NCBI GenBank assembly: GCA_011389555.1
Contig: JAABUD010000122.1
Coordinates: forward strand, 29,335 to 93,334
Direction: 5' to 3'
Source of the DNA: Desulfotignum sp.
GTDB taxonomy: Bacteria; Desulfobacterota; Desulfobacteria; Desulfobacterales; Desulfobacteraceae
Length of the DNA stretch: 64,000 bases
Positions 20,116 through 29,562 of the stretch are shown here, in pieces. The notes below the pieces were generated by a model. It ran no database searches. It saw nothing but the letters and a program-made list of their open reading frames with translations, and was not told the origin of the DNA. How positions within the stretch are numbered: the first letter of the stretch is position 1; the number at the start of each line of letters is the position of its first letter. The position numbers were made by a program, and so were the translations under genes.

Positions 20116-22190
20116 CTCGACCGTTGAACAACCCATTGACCCTTTGCTTGAAACATGTGCTGACCGCCTTGCTGTTCCTGTCGGTTTTGCTGGTACTGAC
20201 ATGGACCCCGACGCTGTCTGCCCAACCGGCCCGGCTGACCCCTGAAAGACACCATGCCATTCAGTGCATCCGGATTGTATCCGCGCTTGAGCGCTATCAT
20301 TACCTGGAAAAAAAACTGGATGATGCCCTGTCTGAACAGATCTTTGATCGATATATCAAATACCTGGATCCATCCCGTCACCTGCTGACCCGGGATGACC
20401 TGAAAGAACTGGAAAAATACCGCCAAAAATTTGACACGGATCTGAAGCGCGGCAACCTGAAAACCGCATATGAGATTTACAATCTGCACCATCGCCGGGC
20501 CACTCAGCGGTATGCATACATTCTGGATCTGCTGGAAAAACCGGTTTCTTCTTTCTCTCTCAATTCCCGGGATTTTCTGGTGGTGGACAACACCCAGCGA
20601 CCCTGGCAATCCAGTGAAGATGATTTGCGTCCTTTGTGGGAAAAAGAACTGATCCATCACATCATCACGCTCGAACTCGATGATCACTATACCCGGGCGG
20701 ATGTGTCGGAAACCCTGGAAAAAATATATACGACCCGACAGACCCGGCTGTCCCAGACCACCACCGATGATGTGTTTCAATTGTTCATGAACTGCGTCAC
20801 CGAAAGCTTTGATCCCCATACCCAGTATTTCCCGCCACGGGTATCAGAAGATTTTGATATCCATATGCGGCTTTCCCTGGAGGGGATCGGGGCCGTGCTC
20901 CAGACCGAATATGAATATACCAAGATTGTCAGCCTGGTTCCCAAGGGGCCGGCGGACAAATCCAGCCGCCTGATGCCCGGAGACAAGATCATCGGGGTGG
21001 GCCAGGGGGAAACCGGTGAAATCAAAGACACCATCGGTCTGCGGATCGATGAAGTGGTCAAATTGATCCGGGGCCCGAAAAACACGGTTGTCCGTCTAAA
21101 AATCATTCCTGTAAAGAAAAGCGATTCCACCACCATTGTCAGTATTACGCGCGACACTGTGAAACTGGAGGAACAATCCGCCAAAAAACAGGTAAAAACC
21201 GTGGTTTCAGGCAAGAGAAACTATAAAATAGGCATCATTGAAATCCCTAACTTCTATATCGATTTCGAGGCCTATCACCGAGGCGATCCCCAGTATAAAA
21301 GCACCACTTCGGATGTGAAACAATTGTTGTTTGAACTGGCCGAAGAAAACATTGACGGTCTGATCATCGACCTGCGGGACAACGGCGGCGGGTCGCTCAA
21401 AGAGGCCAGTGATCTGACCGGACTTTTTCTCACGTCCGGCCCCACGGTGCAGATCCGCACCAAAAAGCAGACGACCCGGCTGTATGACGAAGACCCGGAT
21501 ATCCAGTATACCGGACCCTTGCTGGTGTTGATCAATCGTATGAGCGCCTCTGCCTCGGAAATTTTTGCCGGCGCCATCAAAGATTATCACCGGGGAATCA
21601 TCGCGGGAACCCGGAGTTTCGGCAAAGGCACAGTGCAGGAACTCAAGCCGCTGGGAGACGGAAAGCTCAAGCTCACATCCGCCAAGTTTTACCGGGTTTC
21701 CGGTAAAAGCACCCAGCACCGGGGCGTGATACCGGATATTTTGTTTCCCAAAATCTACAAATCCGAAGAAACCGGAGAAAGTTCCCTGGACGGGGCCCTG
21801 CCTTGGGATACCATCTCCCGGGTTCCTTTCCGGTCATACCGGTCTTTAACGCCTTTGTATACGTCTCTTATCCAAAAATTTCAGCAGCGGCGCCTTCGGG
21901 ATCCCGGCATGATCTATCTTGAAAAACGCCTGGCATTGACTTCGCAGCAAAAGACAAATATTCGTCTGCCCCTGGACATCGATGCCCGAAAGCAGCAGAG
22001 AATCGAGGATCAACAGACTGAACTCGAAATAGAAAATGAATATCTGGCCGCCCGGGGAAAAGACCCCATCCCCACCCTGGAAGACCAGGAACCCATTTTG
22101 AACCGGTATAAAGAGATCCTTTTGCAGCAGGCCGAAAAAATCATGGCAGACATGATCCTTTCGGCCCGACAGCAGGGGTATGCATGGTAG
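20112..22190 (+). CDS. prc: Carboxy-terminal (tail-specific) processing protease
   Basis: PDZ-like region, DGLIIDLRDNGGGSLKEASDLTGLF, SASASEIFAGAIKDYHRGIIAGTRSFGKGTVQ; overlaps the rbgA stop. Confidence 0.93.
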   Translation: MTRPLNNPLTLCLKHVLTALLFLSVLLVLTWTPTLSAQPARLTPERHHAIQCIRIVSALERYHYLEKKLDDALSEQIFDRYIKYLDPSRHLLTRDDLKELEKYRQKFDTDLKRGNLKTAYEIYNLHHRRATQRYAYILDLLEKPVSSFSLNSRDFLVVDNTQRPWQSSEDDLRPLWEKELIHHIITLELDDHYTRADVSETLEKIYTTRQTRLSQTTTDDVFQLFMNCVTESFDPHTQYFPPRVSEDFDIHMRLSLEGIGAVLQTEYEYTKIVSLVPKGPADKSSRLMPGDKIIGVGQGETGEIKDTIGLRIDEVVKLIRGPKNTVVRLKIIPVKKSDSTTIVSITRDTVKLEEQSAKKQVKTVVSGKRNYKIGIIEIPNFYIDFEAYHRGDPQYKSTTSDVKQLLFELAEENIDGLIIDLRDNGGGSLKEASDLTGLFLTSGPTVQIRTKKQTTRLYDEDPDIQYTGPLLVLINRMSASASEIFAGAIKDYHRGIIAGTRSFGKGTVQELKPLGDGKLKLTSAKFYRVSGKSTQHRGVIPDILFPKIYKSEETGESSLDGALPWDTISRVPFRSYRSLTPLYTSLIQKFQQRRLRDPGMIYLEKRLALTSQQKTNIRLPLDIDARKQQRIEDQQTELEIENEYLAARGKDPIPTLEDQEPILNRYKEILLQQAEKIMADMILSARQQGYAW

Positions 22191-25100
22191 TCAGACGAAT
22201 TTGTCTGTATAGTGCCGCCGCCCTGACGGCAGTGATTCTGCTTGCATTTCTTTTTCTGGAACCGATTCTCAATGCACCTCCGGTCAAGCCCTGGATCGTG
22301 AATCACATTGAAAACCGGGTCGGTACAAAAATCGATCCAAAACAGGTGACGTTTCTGCTGACTCCCCAGCCCGGTATTCAGGTTGACGACGTGACACTGC
22401 CTTTGACCCGGCACATGGAATTGTCCGTGGATGACGTTCACCTGAATCTGGACGTAAGTGCGCTGTTGAAACGAAAAATTGAGATTTCCGGCATTTTTTT
22501 AAAGGACCTGGGTATCCAAACCCTGCCGGGTGAAAACAAATCCGGTTTGACCTTTCATGCCCCCCTTGACTTTCAATTTCCCAAACAGCGGATCCAACAA
22601 ATATTCGCCCTGCTTCCGGACAGTGAAAACCAGTTACAGATCCATCTGGAAAATACGGGCACCCAGCAGTTTTCAGCGCTCAAGGGCAGCCTGTGGATTT
22701 CCAAAATTGATGAGACCATGCAGTTTGACACACAGATTAAAGACCTTCATGTGACAAAAGACTGGCTGGCCCGGTTTTTCTCTGCACCGGATTTTCTGAT
22801 TGACCAGCTGGCATCAGAAGCCGCCCGCCTGCATGTCCGGCTGAATCCTGACACCGGAATATCCGGCGACCTCTGGCTGGACCGGTTTGACATCGCTTCA
22901 CACCGGCTGACTCCTGATTCCATCTCAGGCTCCCAGGTGCAGATGCATTTTTCCTATTTGCCGGATCAGGTGTCTTTTCATGTTGACCCCACCCAATTGA
23001 AATATCCGTCCGCACAGGTGGCCATGGCATTTTCAAACAGCCGGACCCGCAAAGAAACCGCATTGACATTCACAGGCGATCAGATAGACATTTCCCAGGC
23101 CCGGGAGGCGACCCTGGCGCTGGCACCGGAAAATCAGGTGGTGAAGCCGTTGTTCGACATATTGCGAAAAGGCCTGGCAAATGACGTGTCCGTGGGGTTT
23201 ACCGCCACATCCTGGGACTCCTTGTTTGATCCCGGGCACCTGATTCTGGATGGCAATGCCCGAAGTGCACTGATTAAAATACCGAACACGCCGTTGATGG
23301 CCGAAAATGTAGCCGGCAACGCCAGCGTGTCGGACGGCATCCTGACCATTAATGCCCGAAACGGCCGCATCGATCAATCCGATATTCAGCAGGGGCGGCT
23401 TACCATCGATCTGCTGCATTCATCCCATGTACCGTTTACCGGTGAATTCGATCTGGATGTGAACCTGGCTGAAGTGCCGGCCGTGTTGATCCGCCTGTTG
23501 CCGGATTCAATGCTGGCAACCGAAATGGCCCGGGTGACAGACCTGAAGGGACAGGCGGATGCCCGGTTGACACTGGCCGTTGAAAACGATCAACCGGATC
23601 TGTTGGTTTCAGTGACCACAAAACCGTTTTCAGCGACCGGATTTTATGATCGGATTCCCTTTCCCCTGATGATTTCCCAGGGGATGGTCGTTTATGAAAA
23701 TGACCAGATCCGGATCAGCGGATTGTCCGGAAATATCGGTGAAAGCCGGGTCACTGACGTGTCGGCCAAGGTCATGCTGGATGAAACCCCTTTGCTGGAT
23801 CTGTCTGCCAGGGGCCTGGACCTCGACATTCAGGAAATCTGGCCGAAACTGTCGTTATGGAAACCGGTCCGTTCCCGCATGGAACCGGTGACAGATATGT
23901 CCGGACAACTGATTGTCAGCCGCCTCCACTATAAAGGCCCGATGTTTGAATTACATCAGGGTGAATTCAATATTGCGGGCACAGGTCAGGATATCCGGAT
24001 CGGAATTTCTTCCAGACCCCATGAGATTCATCAGATGTCCGGTGCGTTTGACGTGTCTGAAAACGCGATGGACATTTCTGATCTGTCTGCGCAAATCACC
24101 GGCCTGGACTGGTTGTCCGACCGGGTCTCTCCGGCGTATACGGCCGGTATCGCCCTGCCCTTGTGGATTAAATCCGGCAGAATCCAGATGGATGACAAAC
24201 AGATGTCCGTGTCCGGGAAAGCGGAATTGGCACCCAATATTGAGTTCTCCATTCAATTGACAGGGAAAGGACCGGCAAAGCTGACACCGGAACGGATTGC
24301 GCTTGAACACAAACCGTTGACCGATGCCGTGATGCTGTTCACCCGGCACCCGAAATACACACAAATCCGGTTTAAAGGGATTCTGGATACCCGGACCCTG
24401 GATATGGTTCTGGACAAACACGCGTTGTTCCATCAGCGTCTGATGTCTCTGACCCGGGGACAGCCGGTGGAAATCGTTGCAGATCCAGATGAAAACCTGC
24501 ACATCAGCGCTCGATTTGTTCAACTGGACACCTTGATATCACTTCTGGGAAGATCTTTTTTCTCAGGCATACCTTTTCAGTTTTCGCAAAAAAATCTGCA
24601 TATCCAGGCGGACCGGCTGGCCTATAAAAAGTTTGAGTTTTCCCATGTGGCGGCACTAGTCACAGGAAAAGGGCATCAACCCGACATTCAGTTGCTCACT
24701 GCGGATTTCTGTGGTGCAACGATTGCCGGCCGGATGCGCCTGGATCTGACATCCCCTGATCTTCAAACGAAGACGGATTTAACGATCACCGCATCAAATC
24801 AAAAGAATATCGCCACCCTGCTTTCCTGTTTTTTCCCGGGAATAGACCTGATGAATGGTGGATACTCGTTGAATGCGGATTTGTCCGGAACCGGATCCGT
24901 GAAAACCCTTCATACTGATCTCACCGGAGACATTTCATTTGAATCCGAAAAAGGGCGGATTTATAAAATGACCCTGTTGTCCCGGCTGCTGTCGGTATTA
25001 AATATTTTGAAACTGCCGGATATCCGCCAGGAAGGGTTCCGGTATCGCAGTATTCAGGTGAACGCACAAATGAAAAACGGCACCATTCATCTGGAAAAAG

Positions 25101-25402
25101 CGGTGATTGATGCGGAAAACATGGCCTTGTTTTTTACAGGCGACATCCATCCGTTTGAAAACCGGCTGGATCTGACCTGTCTGGTGGCACCCTTTAAAAC
25201 CATTGACACCCTTGTGCAATTCATTCCGGTGGTCAATACCATCCTGAGCGGCCGTCTGGTGTCATTTCCGGCAAAAGCCACCGGTGCCATTGATGATCCG
25301 GTCATAACACCTTTGCATCCTTCTGCCGTGGGAGAAGGACTGATCAATATGTTCACCTCTTTGCTGACGTCACCGATTCGATTGTTTGAAAGAACGCCCT
25401 GA
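22184..25402 (+). CDS. AsmA/YhdP-like large periplasmic protein (AsmA-like C-terminal domain)
   Basis: N-terminal TM, 1072 aa, C-terminal SLNADLSGTGSVKTLHTDLTGDISFESEKGRIYKMTLLSRLLSVLNI ... ENRLDLTCLVAPFKTID. Confidence 0.8.
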   Translation: MVVRRICLYSAAALTAVILLAFLFLEPILNAPPVKPWIVNHIENRVGTKIDPKQVTFLLTPQPGIQVDDVTLPLTRHMELSVDDVHLNLDVSALLKRKIEISGIFLKDLGIQTLPGENKSGLTFHAPLDFQFPKQRIQQIFALLPDSENQLQIHLENTGTQQFSALKGSLWISKIDETMQFDTQIKDLHVTKDWLARFFSAPDFLIDQLASEAARLHVRLNPDTGISGDLWLDRFDIASHRLTPDSISGSQVQMHFSYLPDQVSFHVDPTQLKYPSAQVAMAFSNSRTRKETALTFTGDQIDISQAREATLALAPENQVVKPLFDILRKGLANDVSVGFTATSWDSLFDPGHLILDGNARSALIKIPNTPLMAENVAGNASVSDGILTINARNGRIDQSDIQQGRLTIDLLHSSHVPFTGEFDLDVNLAEVPAVLIRLLPDSMLATEMARVTDLKGQADARLTLAVENDQPDLLVSVTTKPFSATGFYDRIPFPLMISQGMVVYENDQIRISGLSGNIGESRVTDVSAKVMLDETPLLDLSARGLDLDIQEIWPKLSLWKPVRSRMEPVTDMSGQLIVSRLHYKGPMFELHQGEFNIAGTGQDIRIGISSRPHEIHQMSGAFDVSENAMDISDLSAQITGLDWLSDRVSPAYTAGIALPLWIKSGRIQMDDKQMSVSGKAELAPNIEFSIQLTGKGPAKLTPERIALEHKPLTDAVMLFTRHPKYTQIRFKGILDTRTLDMVLDKHALFHQRLMSLTRGQPVEIVADPDENLHISARFVQLDTLISLLGRSFFSGIPFQFSQKNLHIQADRLAYKKFEFSHVAALVTGKGHQPDIQLLTADFCGATIAGRMRLDLTSPDLQTKTDLTITASNQKNIATLLSCFFPGIDLMNGGYSLNADLSGTGSVKTLHTDLTGDISFESEKGRIYKMTLLSRLLSVLNILKLPDIRQEGFRYRSIQVNAQMKNGTIHLEKAVIDAENMALFFTGDIHPFENRLDLTCLVAPFKTIDTLVQFIPVVNTILSGRLVSFPAKATGAIDDPVITPLHPSAVGEGLINMFTSLLTSPIRLFERTP

Positions 25403-25403
25403 C

Positions 25404-26171
25404 ATGTCTTTTGATCCGATATTTTCCCAAAAAATGCTTCTGCCTTATTCAGTGATGGGCGCCAACAACCATGTCCGCATGGATCGGCTGCTGTCTGTTT
25501 TTCAGGACGCAGCCGGTATTCATGCGCATCAGATGGGGGTCAGCGGATTTGATCTGGCCCAAAAACAGGTGAAATGGGTGATTTCCCGGTACCAGATCCG
25601 GGTGAATCAGCCGCTGCAATGGCCGGGTCCCTATGAATTGAGAACCTGGCGGTTTCCCTGGAAAAACCTGTATGAAATCCGTCAGTTTGAAATACTTTCC
25701 CCGGACGGTGTTCCCCACATCCAGGCATTGTCGGTCTGGGTCATGGTCAAAGCGGCAAACACCCGGCCGGTCAGGCTGTCTTTTCATATGCCCCCGGAAT
25801 TGATGACCCAGACCGGCACACCACCGGATCTATGGGCCAACACGTTTGATTTCGTCCAGTGGGATCATGAAACGCAGTTTCCTGTCCGGGTCCATGACCT
25901 GGACATGAACCAGCATGTGAACAACACGATTTATACAACCTGGGCGCTTGAAACCCTGCCCATGCCCTGGCTGTTTAATCATGTGCCGGTGACTCTGGTG
26001 ATCAATTTTCTCAAAGAAACGTTCTACCCGGGAACGGTGTCGGTTAAAACCTGTGTATCGGATCACACAGACCCGGTGACAACCCGACACGGTATTTTTA
26101 ATGAATCCGGCGATGAAACACTGGCTGTGCTCACTTTGACCTGGAACCCCAATTCCCATGTCCCTGTTTGA
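25404..26171 (+). CDS. Acyl-ACP thioesterase-like (hot-dog fold) protein
   Basis: Two hot-dog-like halves (VMGANNHVRMDRLLSVFQDAAGIHAHQMG and VRVHDLDMNQHVNNTIYTTWALETLP). Confidence 0.83.
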   Translation: MSFDPIFSQKMLLPYSVMGANNHVRMDRLLSVFQDAAGIHAHQMGVSGFDLAQKQVKWVISRYQIRVNQPLQWPGPYELRTWRFPWKNLYEIRQFEILSPDGVPHIQALSVWVMVKAANTRPVRLSFHMPPELMTQTGTPPDLWANTFDFVQWDHETQFPVRVHDLDMNQHVNNTIYTTWALETLPMPWLFNHVPVTLVINFLKETFYPGTVSVKTCVSDHTDPVTTRHGIFNESGDETLAVLTLTWNPNSHVPV

Positions 26172-26649
26172 CGACACGCCGGATCCCCGGGAAGAGAAGC
26201 TGTTTCAGACCGCGTTGCGCTATCTGGCCATCCGACCCCGCAGTGTCGGGGAAATGACCGGATATCTGGCAAAAAAAAGTCAGGATCCGGCACACATCTC
26301 TACTGTCATTGACCGGTTGAAGCAATACCGGTATCTGGATGATGAAGAATTCGCCCGGATCTTTATTGAAAACCGGAAAAGAAACCAACCCAAATCAAAG
26401 TTCGCGCTTACCCGGGAACTCAGACAAAAAGGCATCCGCTCCCAAATCATCAGCGATCTGCTTGACTCATATGATGATATGCAGATGGCGGTCACAGCGT
26501 TGGCCGCCCGATATCAAAGATGGCACCATCTGGATCCGGAAGTCCGGCAGAAAAAAGCGGTGAACTATCTGCGCTACAGGGGATTTAATTATGAGGCGAT
26601 CCGGTTTGCCTGGGAACAGGTCGCCAAAGATACGGATTTTAACGGTTAA
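26158..26649 (+). CDS. recX: Regulatory protein RecX
   Basis: ALRYLAIRPRSVGEMTGYLAKKS, YRYLDDEEFARIFIENRKRNQPKSKFALTRELRQKGI, and C-terminal YLRYRGFNYEAIRFAW. Confidence 0.87.
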   Translation: MSLFDDTPDPREEKLFQTALRYLAIRPRSVGEMTGYLAKKSQDPAHISTVIDRLKQYRYLDDEEFARIFIENRKRNQPKSKFALTRELRQKGIRSQIISDLLDSYDDMQMAVTALAARYQRWHHLDPEVRQKKAVNYLRYRGFNYEAIRFAWEQVAKDTDFNG

Positions 26650-26692
26650 GGGGGCTTTGGTTTGAGCCCTGCCCCCTTTCCTCTATTTTTTT
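26648..26692 (+). terminator. Rho-independent terminator after recX
   Basis: AAGGGGGC ... GCCCCCTT stem (26648-26655 / 26671-26678), then a T-rich tail (tcctctatttttttt). Confidence 0.8.
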
Positions 26693-29562
26693 TACTGAGC
26701 CGGAAGAATACGGATCCGTGCGGCTTTTTTCAGATCCAGATAGGTGTCGGCCAGTTTCGTCATCTCCTTGTGGGTCAATCCGCTGTATTCAGGAACAATG
26801 GTGTGGGCCCAGTCCAGTTTTTCAGGGTGTTGTCGTGACCCTGCCATCACGGAATTCAGCCAGTAGGCATTGGTTTCCCGCAATACCTCCAGTTGTTTGA
26901 GAACCGGGGCCAGAGCCAGTTCGGTTTCCCGGGCGGAAATTCCATTGGCACGGATGTCTGCAATAATTTCATGAAGGGTCTGTACCACCGGATCCACAGA
27001 TTCATGGGACACCGGCACCACCATCTGCAGCACCCCATATCCATCATGAACCATGGACGGGTGATTGTAAACATACGGCGAATATGCGGCCCCCAGTTTT
27101 TCCCGGATGGTTATTCTCAAATGTTCAGACAGGACCCGGGACAGCAGGGACAATGCCCGGGATAAATTCACATCCCAGTAATCATCGGTTAAAAAAGCGA
27201 TCCGCACCACGCCTTTATCGATTTTGGTATCCAGGGTCAAAGACAGACTTTCCCCTTCAGGAAATTGAACCGGATCCAGATCATTTTGGCAATGAACTTC
27301 GTTTTCCGGGGAGGCAAATCCTCCCAGCAGCGTGCGGGCATGGGAAACCACCCGGGCTGGATCAAAATCTCCCACCAGGGAGACCTCAAATCCCCCCTGC
27401 TTGAAATACGGGGCGAGCCAGGACTGGATATCGGTTAAGTCCAGGCGATCCATTTCATCCGGATGGGGCATGCCGAACCAGGGATTTCCTTTGGCCAGAA
27501 ACCGGTCCCCTTTAATGCGCATGATGCCGTCCGGGGTCTGTTTAAGGGCTTCATACATCTGGCGGTACTGATTTTTGGCCAGGTCAAGACTTTCCTGTTT
27601 GAAACCCGGATCCGTCAGTAACGAGCGGATCAGGTGAAACACCAGTTCGGTCTCACCGGGGTCCGCAGACCCGCTCAGGGAAAAAAAGGTGTCTTCCACG
27701 GTAAATTCCATGGTCACGTCCCGGCCGGCCAATGCCGCGTTCAATTGATCCAGGGTCATGCTTCCCAAACCGCTTTTGTGCACGGTCTGCTCGCTGATAA
27801 AAGCGATGCCGGGTTTGTCCGCCGGTTCACAGGACCGGCCATGCCCGAACACCACTTTGAACAGAAACCGGCCTTTCTGAAAATCGGTTTGCTTGAGATT
27901 CAGCCGGATCTGGTTGTCAAAATCGATCCGGGAAATCTCCAGATCTTTGACATTTTTTTCTATACTCTGAATGGCCGCCGGCGTTTCAGGAACCGGAAGA
28001 TAAGGAAAGCTGGTGGAAAGTTCCGGCTGGAACAGATCCGCTTTTTGGCGGGAACTGTCATTGAATCCGTTTAAAATGGCCTGTTCAGCGGATTCAGAAG
28101 GGTTTGATGCAATGTCTGCGTTCCCGGTGACCATCACCAGCCGGTGATCCGGTTTCCAGGATGTCTGAAATGCCGTGTTCACCTGGTCCACAGACAAACT
28201 TTCCACAAACGGAGTCAGCAGATCTTTTGCCTGAACAGGGGATAAAAACCAGTTCTTGGTTTGAACAGACGTGAGCAGGGATTTTGCCAGGTCGGATGTC
28301 TTCCGGGTGTCAGCCTGCCGGACGGATGTTTCCAGGTCAGCCAGAAAATCTGCTTTGACCCGGTCCAGTTCTTTTTGTGTGAACCCGGTTTCATAAGCCT
28401 GGCGGAGCAATTTTTCCAGTTGTGCCAGACTGGTATCCCAGTGTTTGGCATCACATTTTGCAGTGACCGCCGCCGCATTTATATAATTGAGAAACCGGCC
28501 GGAATATGCGGATGCCGAGGAAAAATCCACGCTGCCTTCCTGGATCATGCGGGACAGGCGATGATCCAGCATGGTATCTGCCAGGGTCCGGGTCACCTCC
28601 TGCTTGAGACTGTCTTCGGTTTCATAGGCAAAATCCGTATATTCGATCCGTTCAATTGTGATCCGTGTGTTTCCTGCTTCCGGCTCAAACAGATAAAACG
28701 GTTTGATGCCCTCGTGGGGGTCCCACTGGATACCTTTGGGTGCATACAGACTTTCCGGCAACCGGGGTTCAAGGGATTGAAACTGCGCTGTGATCCATTT
28801 TTCAGCCGCCTGGATATCCATATCCCCGACCATGATCAAAACCATGTTATCCGGCCGGTACCATCGGTCATAAAATTGTTTGAGCTGTTTTTGATCCGTG
28901 GTTTCAATCACCGGTTCTATTCCGATGGGCATGCGCCGGGGCAGAATGGATCCCGGCAGTTCAAACGCGAAAGTGGATTTGAAGGTCCGGTAGGACACGG
29001 AGTCCCGCTCCTGTTTTTCCGCCAGGATAATTCCCCGTTCCCGGTCGATCTCCTCTTCCAGAAGCAGTGCGCCGGCGGCATAATCCTTGAGCACTTTCAG
29101 GGCATCCTCCAGATGTGCCTGATCCCCTTTGGGCAGTTTCAAATCATACGCAGTATGAAAAAACGAGGTGCTGGCATTCACATCCGCACCAAAGTCCATG
29201 CCGATGGACTGGAAATATGTGACCAGTTCTCCCGGAGAAAAATGTTCGGTGCCATTGAACAGCATGTGCTCCAGATAGTGGGCCATCCCCTGTTCATCCG
29301 CGGTTTCGTGCGCTGAACCGGCAAATATGTTCAAATAAACCCCCACCCGGTCTTTGGGTGTGGTGTTTTTCATGAGAACATACTGAAATCCATTGGACAG
29401 GGTGCCGTGAACCACGGCCGGGTCCTTGATCACCCGATCGGCAGCCACAGGCAACGCATGTCCGGCCGGGCTGAACCAGAGGACCGCACCGATCAGCAAG
29501 GCCCATACCAGGCAACCGATCTGCACCCGATATCGGGTCAGGGGCCACACGCTATCCATCGA
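26692..29562 (-). CDS. M16 family zinc metallopeptidase (PqqL-like)
   Basis: HXXEH motif in EQGMAHYLEHMLFNGTEHFSPGELVTYF, two M16 halves; start likely at MDSVWPLTRY (ORF reaches 29607). Confidence 0.93.
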   Translation of the reverse strand, partial: SMDSVWPLTRYRVQIGCLVWALLIGAVLWFSPAGHALPVAADRVIKDPAVVHGTLSNGFQYVLMKNTTPKDRVGVYLNIFAGSAHETADEQGMAHYLEHMLFNGTEHFSPGELVTYFQSIGMDFGADVNASTSFFHTAYDLKLPKGDQAHLEDALKVLKDYAAGALLLEEEIDRERGIILAEKQERDSVSYRTFKSTFAFELPGSILPRRMPIGIEPVIETTDQKQLKQFYDRWYRPDNMVLIMVGDMDIQAAEKWITAQFQSLEPRLPESLYAPKGIQWDPHEGIKPFYLFEPEAGNTRITIERIEYTDFAYETEDSLKQEVTRTLADTMLDHRLSRMIQEGSVDFSSASAYSGRFLNYINAAAVTAKCDAKHWDTSLAQLEKLLRQAYETGFTQKELDRVKADFLADLETSVRQADTRKTSDLAKSLLTSVQTKNWFLSPVQAKDLLTPFVESLSVDQVNTAFQTSWKPDHRLVMVTGNADIASNPSESAEQAILNGFNDSSRQKADLFQPELSTSFPYLPVPETPAAIQSIEKNVKDLEISRIDFDNQIRLNLKQTDFQKGRFLFKVVFGHGRSCEPADKPGIAFISEQTVHKSGLGSMTLDQLNAALAGRDVTMEFTVEDTFFSLSGSADPGETELVFHLIRSLLTDPGFKQESLDLAKNQYRQMYEALKQTPDGIMRIKGDRFLAKGNPWFGMPHPDEMDRLDLTDIQSWLAPYFKQGGFEVSLVGDFDPARVVSHARTLLGGFASPENEVHCQNDLDPVQFPEGESLSLTLDTKIDKGVVRIAFLTDDYWDVNLSRALSLLSRVLSEHLRITIREKLGAAYSPYVYNHPSMVHDGYGVLQMVVPVSHESVDPVVQTLHEIIADIRANGISARETELALAPVLKQLEVLRETNAYWLNSVMAGSRQHPEKLDWAHTIVPEYSGLTHKEMTKLADTYLDLKKAARIRILPAQ

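Noticed and set aside
28261-29316. 351-aa plus-strand ORF
   Set aside because: Fully antisense to the well-supported M16 peptidase; composition (Cys/Phe/Gly/His-rich, no domain motifs) is that of a codon-bias shadow ORF.
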